From Liolophura sinensis (lineage: Eukaryota; Mollusca; Polyplacophora; Chitonida; Chitonidae), in NCBI RefSeq assembly GCF_032854445.1, contig NC_088297.1, forward strand, positions 4,465,991 through 4,529,990: a DNA stretch of 64,000 bases. The letters run 5' to 3'. Below, one piece after another: positions 12,801-24,800 of the stretch; position 1 is the first letter of the stretch; every line of letters begins with the position of its first letter. A program made the position numbers and the translations under genes. The notes beneath the pieces were generated by a model. It was not told the DNA's origin. It saw only the letters and a program-made list of their open reading frames with translations, and searched no databases.

Positions 12801-15800
12801 GTTTGTAGTCAAATAAGTATATGGAAAAATTTTTTTATATACATGTATGTACAGAAAAGATTCAAAAAAAGACATAAATAATTTCGTGTCTATATACATG
12901 CAGGTTATACACTGTGCAAACAGTTTAAGTACACACATGTGTATATGTGGCACAATCTTCTATTATAAACATTGCATATTTGGGCTTGTTGGCCAATATG
13001 CCATGTACTTTATTCATGTTTTATGTGTACACTAATTATATTTTACAGTGCCTAACCAGAAGACATTTGACAATCAACAGACGCCATTCTCTGGCAAATG
13101 GCGAGGGATTCTGATCGTGTATGACTCCGAGAGAAGTCCGCGGGAGCAGAGCCCATTGTCTGTGCCAGAGGACTGTTGTCCTAACCTGCAGTTTGAATCC
13201 AGGTTTGAGTGTGGCAATCTCAGACAGGCTAGACGGGTGTAAGTCATTTCTCATGCAACGACGCCCAGCTTAGTAGGTCTGAGATCTGTTTCATTCTGCC
13301 CTGGCTAGCTGTCAGAAATACATGTGGAAGCTAAGCTGGGAAGATTGCCAACTGATCTCAGATCTACTAGTTCAGGTGCTTTTTATAGAGTTCCTTTAGT
13401 CAGATACTCTCAGTAAAACATCTGTTTTATTTTCTAAACTATAAATCATATCTTGAGCATCTTTGCAGATATCTGAATTGTTCTGAAGCTTCACATTTAA
13501 ATATCATGATGTTTGTATACATAATGACTTTTGTTGTATGTTTAAATATTATCTCGCACATTTGTGTAGTGTTTGCTATGTGACTGGATTGTAAGTAACT
13601 TAAAAAAAAACAACTTAATGAATGAAAGGAACCTGTTTTTTTAGCTTGCCTGTTCAAAGTGAGGCGAGGTATCACAGTAGGGGCGTTGGGGGGCGGGGGT
13701 GGTGGAGTGTCAGTGTTGGTGTTGATGTCTGGCTAAGCTTTTCTTTTTAGTTCCTGTATAATGTGCTCTCATGCATGGATTGAAGGTTAAGCTTTTTGTT
13801 TAGCTCCTGTATAATGGGCTCTCATACATGGATTGAAGGTTAAGCTTTTTGTTTTAGCTCCTGTATAATGGACTCTCATACATGGATTGAAGGTTAAGCT
13901 TTTTGTTTAGCTCCTGTATAATGGGCTCTCATACATGGATTGAAGGTTAAGCTTTTTGTTTTAGCTCCTGTATAATGGGCTCTCATACATGGATTGAAGG
14001 TTAAGCTTTTTGTTTTAGCTCCTGTGTAATGGACTCTCATACATGGATTGAAGGTTAAGCTTTTTGTTTTAGCTCCTGTATAATGGGCTCTCATACATGG
14101 ATTGAAGGTTAAGCTTTTTGTTTGGCTCCTGTATAATGGGCTCTCATACATGGATTGAAGGTTAAGCTTTTTGTTTTAGCTCCTGTATAATGGGCTCTCA
14201 TACATGGATTGAAGGTTAAGCTTTTTGTTTTAGCTCCTGTGTAATGGACTCTCATACATGGATTGATGGTTAAGCTTTTTGTTTTAGCTCCTGTATAATG
14301 GGTTCTCATACATGGATTGAAGGTTAAGCTTTTTGTTTTAGCTCCTGTATAATGGGTCTCATACATGGATTGAAGGTTAAGCCTTTTTTTTTTGGGCTCA
14401 CTAGTCTAAGGTATGGTGTGTAAATGCACGTTCTCAGATGGCAGGTTAAGCTTTTTTATTTTTAGCTCCTGTCTCATGGCAATCATATGTGAAGGTTGAA
14501 CTGTTTTATTGGTTTTAGTTTTATAGGTTTTGTGAATGTTAATGATGTTAATTGATAGACTTTCAATTGAAAAGTTTGATAGTGACATAAGCTTCATTTT
14601 TGTTTTCTGTAGTAAACATGTTCCCTAGAAATTAAGCCTTCATGCAGGGCAACAATTTCTTGTATACAGGGTTTCTGTGACTTTATTGCTTATGAGATTT
14701 ATGAACTTTGCCAGATTTACCATTTTTGTAATCAAGAAAAGTTTCATATAGGGCTACAATGTTTATGCACATGGCTACCTACCTGTAGGAGAACAAGAAG
14801 GGTATTGGGTTGCTCTGGCGAGTTTACTAGATTTGTCACCATTGTCCTGTTTTGTCATACACAAATTCAGATTGACTTCACTCTGTTCTCCTGTAAGCAC
14901 AGACTTCTACAAGCCTTTCTTGTAGGGCTAAGTACAGTTTCTTGTGCAATCACTTATCTAGATAAGGTTTTTGTCTCTCTGGCGATTTTACCAGATTTGT
15001 CACCATTGTCCTGTTTTGTCATGCACACGTTCAGATTGACTTCATTCGGTTCTCCTTTAAACACAGATTTCTACAAGCCTTTCTTGTAGGGCTACAGTTT
15101 CTTGTGCAATCTATCTAGATAAGGTTTTTGTCTCTCTGGCGATTTTACCAGATTTGTCACCATTGTCCTGTTTTGTCATGCACACGTTCAGATTGACTTC
15201 ACTCTGTTCTCCTGTAAGCACAGATTTCTACAAGCCTTTCTTGTAGGGCTACAGTTTCTTGTGCAATCACTTATCTAGATAAGGTTTTTGTCTCTCTGGC
15301 GATTTTACCAGATTTGTCACCATTGTCCTGTTTTGTCATGCACATGTTCAGATTGTCTTCACTTTAAACACAGATTTCTACAAGCCTTTCTTGTAGGGCT
15401 ACAGTTTCTTGTGCAATCACTTATCTAGATAAGGTTTTTGTCTCTCTGGCGATTTTACCAGATTTGTCACCATTGTCCTGTTTTGTCATGCACACGTTCA
15501 GATTGCCTTCACTCTGTTCTCCTTTAAACACAGATTTCTACAAGCCTTTCTTGTAGGGCTACAGTTTCTTGTGCAATCACTTATCTAGATAAGGTTTTTG
15601 TCTCTCTGGCTACTTTACCAGATTTGTAGAGTACAAGGATTTACTTTCATGTTTACCTGGTATACGCAGTATCTGTAGAAATCTTTCCACATCTATATCA
15701 GGTACTAGGAACCTATGTGCCTTCCTATACTGTGACGGAATGTTCAAACCATCCACGCAGACAGTGACAGTTGTCAGCTGAGTATTTGCTCAGCCAATCA

Positions 15801-18800
15801 GAGGGCTACAGTGGCTGCCCATAGTACACGAATAGCCAGCCATGGGAAGCAATTTGCGAGTTGGTACCCTAACTGCCCACAGTGAAGTTTTTTACTACCA
15901 TAGCTCAACATTTGCTCAGTCATTCAGAGCATTGGAATTGTTCACAGATTGCTGTATGCAGTTCACAATTTGCAAATTAAAGACCACTGCCTCAGTTTTG
16001 TGCACAAACTCCCCACAACACCACCAACCACAACACTTTACCACTTTTACCTTTATTCTGATTCCATTGTCTAGTTAACTACTATAGCAGGCGAGCTGTT
16101 GAGATTCTCTGAATCAATGCCTTGTTAATATCTGTGGTAAAAACTAAGGGTGCTTAATACATGTAGAGATTTGCACTGGCTGACATTCTGTCATGCCACA
16201 CATTTGTGGATAATAGCTTGAGAACTTGTTCTTTGCCTTGTCCAGTGGTCAGTTTGAGTATGAGCTGGTGCTGAAGACAGACCTGTACACAAACCGTCAC
16301 ACCCAATGGTACTACTTCAGGATCCACAATGCTGTCCCTGGGGTCACCTATAAGTTCAGGATTGTCAATTTCCTCAAGAAAGACAGGCCTGTACAATCAT
16401 GGTAAGGTTTTGTTTATTGACAGCCTCTACAATCATGGTAAGGTTTTGTTTATTGACAGGCCTCTACAATCATGGTAAGGTTTTGTTTTATTGACAGCCT
16501 CTACAATCATGGTAAGGTTTTGTTTATTGACAGCCTCTACAATCATGGTAAGGTTTTGTTTATTGTCAGTTTCCTCATGAAAGAGAGCTTTTACAATCAT
16601 GGTAAGGTTTTGTTTATTGTCAGCTTCCTCAAGAAAGACAGCCTCTACAATCACGGTAAGGTTTTGTTTATTGTCAGCTTCCTCAAGGAAGACAGCCTCT
16701 ACAATCATGGTAAGGTTTGTTTATTGTCAGCTTCCTCAAGAAAGACAGCCTCTACAATCACGGTAAGGTTTTGTTTATTGACAGCCTCTACAATCATGGT
16801 AAGGTTTTGTTTATTGTCAGTTTCCTCATGAAAGAGAGCCTCTACAATCATGGTAAGGTTTTGTTTATGGTCAACATTTTCAAGAAAGACAGCCTCCGTA
16901 ACCATGATAGGGTTTTCTTCAGTATAAACTTTTGTTCGAGAAATACAGCTTCCATAACCATGATAGGGTTTTCTTCATTGTCAACTTTCTCCTCAAGAAA
17001 GACCTCTTTAAAGCCTCTTTAATCAAGGTATATTTTTGTTGATTGTCGACTTTGTCAAGAAAGACAACCTGTGTAAAGCATGCATGATAAGATTTTCTTG
17101 ATTGCTACAGGCAACCTTTGTAACTTTGGTAACGTTTCGTTCGATTTTCAACTTCCACCTGAAAGACAGCCTTTATAGCAGTGCTAAAGTTTTGTTATCA
17201 TTATTCATGGCCTAAATGCACAGGTCACAGCCAATCAATCTCAGACCCCTGAGGTCACAGGTTCAAACCCAGCTCTTGCTGCTTCGTCCTTGGTTAAGTC
17301 AGGAGGTTTGTCAAGTAGCAGAGATATAACTTAGGTTCTCAACGGGCTCAGCTGAGTTTTTTTGAGCAAAACATCTAACACCATCATACATGTATACGTA
17401 AAATATTCCTGAATACAGCGTTAAACGTTAATCAAAGAAATTAAATACATTTTGTAATTTTAAGGAAATGCGTAAAAGTATGAGAGTTTGGATGTTAATA
17501 CATATAATGTGATTCTGGTAGAAAAAAAAGATAAAAAAAGAAAACTTTTTTTTTCCTTCAGGAATGAGACCATTGATGTATTCAGAGAAAGATGCCGAAT
17601 CCAAAAACATTGGCTGGTTAAGGACTGGGCATCACATCAGGTACAGTGGGCACAGGACTGAGGTTAAGGACTACAGTAGATGATTCTCAGTATGGACATG
17701 CACATCTATCTTGCCATGAAGGGTGGTGGCATATGGTGGCTGCTTTGATGTAGTCTGATTTGTCATGTCAAATTGTCGAATGGGTGGATCCAACACATCC
17801 GATGTCCTGCCACCCTTCGGGTGACAACGTTACTTTTCATTCCATTCCCTGTGAAAGCAGTTGTGACATTATGGCGTCACAGAAAGGCTGAAACTTTATA
17901 ACCAATGTGTGGGACATCCGGTTGATCTGTTTGCAACAGTACTGCTTATGATTGGTCAATTTTGTGTTCTTGATTGACAATTGGGAAAGATCTGTTCGAG
18001 GACTCAAATGAAAATGAGTCAAATGAAAATGGAGCTTATGCTGCTTCATAATTTTTTTTTCTACATTCTACAAATTTTATTCTGGGGACAGAGCTTTTGA
18101 AAATAACTTATCAAAATTTATTTGAATTCAACAATATGATGTGTCACACCGCACTGTGTGAACATGGCTAGCTACTGCAGAACCAGAGACTTCACTACCA
18201 GAGATTTACAATGTTCTTTTGGCAATAATACTCAAACTGCACAAAGTGCAAAATAGAAGTGCTCTTTAAATGTTCTGTACAATACTGCAAATGCCTTTTT
18301 ATTTGCGGGCATAAACTTTTGCGGATTTGGTAAGAAGACACATCCGTGGAAATCAGCTTTCGCAGATGTTAACAGAATTTCTGGACAACTAATCAAACTT
18401 CAATACAGAAACATCAAGTAATATAACAACTCAAGCATTCAAGTAACAATGTTATCATTTAAATTTGTTTGTACATTTACGTTTAAGATGTGACAAAAGT
18501 TCTATACAATACAGTGACTTGATCAGAGAAAGGAAGTTAATCCTCCTAAGCTTTTAATGTTTTGAAGACTGCTATTAGCCATTTTTTTCGGCAATCTAAA
18601 TTCTCTAATTCTTTAATGTTCCTGCATGTTTGGAAGATGTTTACTCAAGAATATAGATAAGGCACTGTTCTATGTAGACTGATAAAATCGTACTCTTTGT
18701 AAAACCTTGAAATTGGCCAACACATCCTGTGTAATTTTGACACCCCACTCTCCCCTCAAAAACAATAAAGAAGGTGGATAAATCACACTGAAAGTAGCTC

Positions 18801-21800
18801 TTTCACATGTGAAAAGTTTGATGAATAAGAATTAAAACAAAAAATTGTTAAAAGAAACAAACAAAAAGAAACTGCTTCTGTCCTTTGTTGAATGTTTACA
18901 ACTGAAAAACATGTAATGTTTTGAACTCCATTTTAGATATGTTGTGAAGTGTTTGCTGGGTAAAAAGAAAATGTGAGATCAGACTGGAGTAGGATCGTAC
19001 CTAGTGTCTTTGGTATGTTATTTGACTGAGGCAGCACTATGAATGAATGCGTACACATTATGTGTAGCCCATGTGTGAGACTGTGTAACCTTAAAGTCTC
19101 TGAAATTTTGTTTCACTCTCTGCAGTTACACTCGCAATGTGATGTACCTCCACTGTCCGTTGTTAATGAGGGGAATTTCCTATTACATGATGGAATGGCA
19201 GATGGTAAGTATAAGTATTAGTTTTTGATTGTTTTTTGATTGTTTATGGTGAATCTCCTAGTAGCTAAATAAATATCAGTGTTCTGTTTGTCCACTGCCC
19301 ATTGTTTACATGTATGTAGAGGGGAGCTTCCGCTGTCCATTGTTCACATGTATGTGGAGGGGAACTTCCGCTGCCCATTGTTCACATGTATGTGCAGGGG
19401 AACTTCCGCTGCCCATTGTTTACATGTGTGTGGAGGGGAACTTCCGCTGCCCTTTGCTCACGTGTATGTGGAGGGGAACTTCCGCTGCCCATTGTTTACA
19501 TGTATGTGGAGGGGAACTTCCGCTGCCCTTTGCTCACGTGTATGTGGAGGGGAACTTCCGCTGCCCATTGTTCACGTGTATGTGGAGGGGAACTTCCGCT
19601 GCCCTTTGTTCACGTGTATGTGGAGGGGAACTTCCGCTGCCCATTGTTCACGTGTATGTGCAGGGGAACTTCCGCTGCCCATTGTTTACATGTGTGTGGA
19701 GGGGAACTTCCGCTGCCCTTTGCTCACGTGTATGTGGAGGGGAACTTCCGCTGCCCATTGTTTACATGTATGTGGAGGGGAACTTCCGCTGCCCTTTGCT
19801 CACGTGTATGTGGAGGGGAACTTCCGCTGCCCATTGTTCACGTGTATGTGGAGGGGAACTTCCGCTGCCCATTGTTCACGTGTATGTGGAGGGGAACTTC
19901 CGCTGCCCATTGTTCACGTGTATGTGGAGGGAAACTTCTGCTGCCCATTGTTTACATGTGTTTGGAGGGGAATTTCCGCTGCCCATTGTTTACGTGTGTG
20001 GAGGTACATGTGTATAGAGGGGAACTTCCACTGCCCATTGTTTACGTGTGTGGAGGTACATGTGTGTAGAGGGGAACTTCCACTGCCCATTGTTTACATG
20101 TGTGTGGAGGGGAATTTCCACTGCCCATTGTTTGCATGTGTGTGGAGGGGAACTTCCGCTGCCCATTGTTCACATTTACGTGGAGGGGAACTTCCGCTGC
20201 CCATTGTTTACGTGTATGTGGAGGGGAACTTCCACTGCCCATGGTTTACATGTGTGTGGAGGGGAATTTCCACTGCCCATTGTTTACATGTGTGTGGAGG
20301 AGAATTTCCACTCCCTATTGTGTACATGTATGTGGAGGGGAATTTCCACTGCCCATTGTTTACATGTGTGTGGAGGGGAATTTCCTATTTCTTGATGGAA
20401 TGGGAAATGGTAAATATCTGTTATTTATCTCCTCTGTGTATTTAAATTTCATTTTACTTTTCACAAAAAACAAGTGTTATTGGCCTCTCATTGTTTATAG
20501 TAAAGGGTAGTAAGGGTCAGTCTTACATGCTTTGACTGTTCATGCTAATGAGGGCAATTTCCTTTTAATGTTGGAATTTTCTAGTTATGTTGAAATGGCA
20601 GTGTTATGTGTTTACACTGTTCAGTGTTATTGAGGGCAGTTTCCTAGTTATGCTGAAATAGCAATGTTATGTGCTTACACTGTTCATTGCTAATGAGGGG
20701 AATTTCCTAGTTATGCTGAAATGGCAGTGTTATGTGCTTACACTGTTCATTGCTAATGAGGGGAATTCCCTAGTTATGCTGAAATGGCAGTGTTATGTGC
20801 TTACACTGTTCATTGCTAATGAGGGGAATTTCGTAGTTATGTTCCGATGCCAGCGTTACATGTATGTACTTGTACTGTTAAGTTCTAATGAGGGTTTGAG
20901 GGTACTTTTTATGCTGGAGTGATCGAAATGTAATTGCTTGCCAGATCAAGACGAGGCTCTTTGATGAAGTGGGTCTTTGTCTTAAGCTACAGAGTATGAC
21001 ACCTGTATACCAACACAATCAGTATGGTCCACAAAACCCACTTGTACATGTAATACAAACATTTTCTTTTGGGGTTAAAAGCCTAAGTTTGAAAAAAAGA
21101 ACATTTTTAAAATATTTTCAGAATTCATCTGAAGGATGTAAATAAAGTGAAATTTTGTTGTTATTCTGTAATGTAAAGGTTTGTCCCCCATATGACTCCA
21201 TGCGGCACCCCTATCATTACATCATGGTGTGATATTTTTTTATTTTTCCAGGAGTTCCCTAACAGTAACGACTCATGTTACCTGGCTCACTGCTACCCAT
21301 ACACCTATACAGACCTGAGAGAAGACGTGGACGCGATAGCGAAGGACAGCAGTCGCTCAGAGTGCGTGAAGAAAGATGTGCTGTGTGAAACAAGGGCGGG
21401 TAACTCCTGCTTTGTTCTGACTGTCTCTGACTTCAGTAAGTTGCTATAGGGTGTCTATCTAGCAAGTATTAAGGGAAAAAGAAAAACATAGTAGTTCAAT
21501 CCTTTTGTTTTGTACTTTGGTATCTGTCTGCATCATGACAACTTGCAGATCAAGTTAAGTTATACATGTTATTTTAATAGCATTATTATATGTTATAACA
21601 TAAAGGCCAAAAAAAACACCGAAATGAAGGGTATTATCTGATAATAGACCATTAAACACTGTCTGTGAAGATGGTTTTATCTGTGGTTTTTTAGAAATTT
21701 TTCTAACCAAGTAAAATGGATTTAAAATATCAGAATGTTTGATTGTGTGAAGGGACCCAGATGGTATCAGTGACATTAAGCTGTTTCATCGTCCATTTGG

Positions 21801-24800
21801 CGAGTGCATTCATAGATTTTCATGTATGTGCATTTAAAACAATGAAATTGAGCGGTGACATGTATGTGTGTTAAGTGGCAAATACCTGATGTGATGTCAC
21901 TGGTGCCAATATGGTGATGTCACTGATGCCAATATGGAGACGTCACTGGTTCCAATATGGTGACGTCACTGGTCCCAATATGGTGACGTCACTGGTCCCA
22001 ATATGGTGATCTCACTGGCCCCAATATGGTGATCTCACTGGTCCCAATATGGTGATATCACTGGCCCCAGTATGGTGATGTCTCTTGTCCCAGTATGGTG
22101 ATGTCACTGGTCCCAATATGGTGATGTCACTGGTCCCAGTATGGTGATGTCACTGGTGCCAATATGGTGACGTCACTGGTGCCAATATGGTGACGTCACT
22201 GGTGCCAATATGGTGACGTCACTGGTTCCAATATGGAGACGTCACTGGTTCCAATATGGTGACGTCACTGGTCCCAATATGGTGATCTCACTGGTCCCAA
22301 TATGGTGATGTCACTGGCCCCAGTATGGTGATGTCACTTGTCCCAGTATGGTGATGTCACTGGTCCCAATATGGTGATGTCACTGGTCCCAGTATGGTGA
22401 TGTCACTGGTGCCAATATGGTGACGTCACTGGTGCCAATATGGTGACGTCACTGGTGCCAATATGGTGATGTCACTGGTGCCAATATGGTGACGTCACTG
22501 GTGCCAATATGGTGATGACACTGGTCCCAGTATGGTGATGTCACTGGTCCCAGTATGGTGATGTCACTGGTCCCAGTATGGTGACGTCACTGGTCCCAAT
22601 ATGGTGATCTCACTGGTCCCAGTATGGTGATGTCACTGGTCCCAATATGGTGATGTCACTGGTCCCAGTATGGTGATGTTGCTGGTCCCAGTATGGTGAT
22701 GTCACTGGTCCCAATATGGTGATGTCACTTGTTCCAATATGGTGTTGTCACTGGTCCCAATATGGTGATGTCACTGGCCCCAATATGGTGACGTCACTTG
22801 TTCCAATATGGTGTTGTCACTGGTCCCAATATGGTGATGTCACTGGTCCCAATATGGTGACGTCACTTGTCCCAATATGGTGATGTCACTGGTCCCAATA
22901 TGGTGATGTCATTGGTCCCAATATGATGATGTCACTGGTCCCAGTATGGTGACATCACTTGTCCCAATATGGTCAGTTAAGGTATCCGTACAATCCAAAG
23001 CTCAAATGCATTTTTCTGGGTTGAAAAAATATTTTAAAAATGCATCGACTATTTTAGTGGACAGTTTTTAATTGCCTTTCATCTGATACATGCTTCATGT
23101 TAGTGTTTGCTTTGACTTTAACTTTGTAATCTTTTTCAGCTAAACGTCCATTTATAAATTTCCTCGAAGCCAGCCTTGAAAAATTTTTTAAGTTAACTGT
23201 TACACAGGGTTGATGTGCTTCCTGGAAATCCTGAAATCTTTTTCCTGGTTTGAAAAATCCTAAAAAAATGCTTAAATTTACACCTTCCATTTTGAAAAAA
23301 ATGGTCATCGGCATATCAGAAAAATACTGTTTTGAAAGATTTTTTCGATAACACATTAAGTGGAAATACAGGATATAGGGATCATCCAAACAATTCTTTA
23401 GTGGCTTTATATTCTGTCATATTGCAACATCGTTGCCTTTGCCATAAAGTGGTAGTTCTGTCATATTGCAACATCGTTGCCTTTGCCATAAAGTGGTAGT
23501 TCTGTCATATTGCAACATCGTTGCCTTTGCCATAAAGTGGTAGGCAGTTGATTTAATGACTCCCACTCCAGTGTTGTGGAGTGTAACCAATAAGTAGCTC
23601 ACTGAACCTTGAATCTCTGGGAAAATGGTCCAAAAAATATCCTGAAATGTCCTGAGTTTTTATACGAATAAATGTGTGCAAACCTTGGTTGCAGAACGTA
23701 ACTGGCAAATTTTCCAGCTACCAACTTTAAACAGTTACAGTGTGATTGACATGACAGTTTTGTCTGGTGTTTAAATAGTTGGTTCCTGTAAACTTACTAC
23801 TTGATGCAGGACATTGTCCTTATCTGGCAGCTTACGTGGACTTCCGGACTTGTTGCAGAATTTGTTGGATAGATTTATTCAAATTTCAAATGATGACTCA
23901 ATATTTTATCTTGTTGAACAGGTGAGAAAGATGAAGACAAGAAAGGTGTGATAATCACTGGAAGGGTTCACCCTGGGGAATCCAATGCCAGCTGGATGAT
24001 GAAGGGGGTCCTGGAGTTTATTACTAGCAATGACCCTGTGGCCAAGGTAAGGTCCTGGGTGTTCACTGTAGTTTCAAGTTCTCGTAAACGTTTATGGTGG
24101 TTGTTTTGTTCAGATTTTTCTGCACATTTTATCATTTATACCTATCGAATTCTGTTCAAACAAATGATATGTTTTTGAGTTTTTAAAGAAAAACTTCAAC
24201 CAAATACATAAAAAGATAATTACTTGACCATAACTTGCACAGTTTTTTTAATTATGCTCTTGTACTGTAGGAGCTGAGAAGAAAGTTTATATTCAAAATC
24301 GTGCCAATGTTGAATCCTGACGGAGTGATTGTGGGGAATTACCGCTGTTCTCTGGCGGCGCGGGACTTAAATCGTAACTACCGGCACCCTAGGAAGGACA
24401 GTTTTCCCACTGTCTGGTACACTAAGACCATGATAGATAAGATGGCACAAGACAGGGAGGTAAGCTAGACTAACTTTATTTTCTAATTATTTATTTGTTT
24501 GTTTGATAGTTCAACGCAAGAGTTTATTTTCGTTGTTCATTGCTGGCTTGTTTTGTTAGTTTAAGAAGGGGTAGTTTCAGAGGAAAGCCACCGACCTTTG
24601 GCAAGTAACTGATGAACTTTCCAACGTGTGCTGTACAGAAGACTTGTGGCCATGAATAAACACTACACTGCACAAACTGCCACATGAGAATCCATCGTCA
24701 TCTGCTTATTGTCACGACCCTATGTGACCTTAAATTTCATCCACAAAAGTCTGTTTTTAGGGGCAACAATATATGTCACAAAATATTATTTTTGGTGTTG

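Larger units (their letters stand above)
850..13048 (+). other. First intron seen, 12.2 kb, repeat-rich
   Basis: Donor GTAAGT at 850 and acceptor TATATTTTACAG before 13049. It holds SINE fragments, a 35-bp array, the 83-bp array of 3.5 kb, a 154-bp array, a 78-bp array, a short ORF at 11075 and a small TIR element at 11812, each listed separately. Repeats make up over half of its length. Confidence 0.75.

Noticed and set aside
16387-16423. GC-AG splice from AAAGACAG/GCCTGT to the first 14-nt unit, which would give the ideal KKDSLYNHG reading
   Set aside because: GCCTGT is a poor match to the GCAAGT consensus of GC donors. Kept only as a minor alternative to a sequence error or mini-exon inclusion.
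17641-17680. Extending the 17562 exon to GGACTACAG at 17673
   Set aside because: The coding-like text ([12 protein letters not shown]) is open, but no GT follows it. GTACAG at 17641 is the only usable donor and gives the phase needed by the 19126 exon.
19279-20445. 388-codon + strand ORF with Cys-rich periodic peptide ([12 protein letters not shown] type)
   Set aside because: It lies wholly in a 38-bp minisatellite that is open in all three forward frames at once. The same peptide repeats appear in each frame, and the array is between two well-supported exons, so the openness follows from the unit lacking stops.
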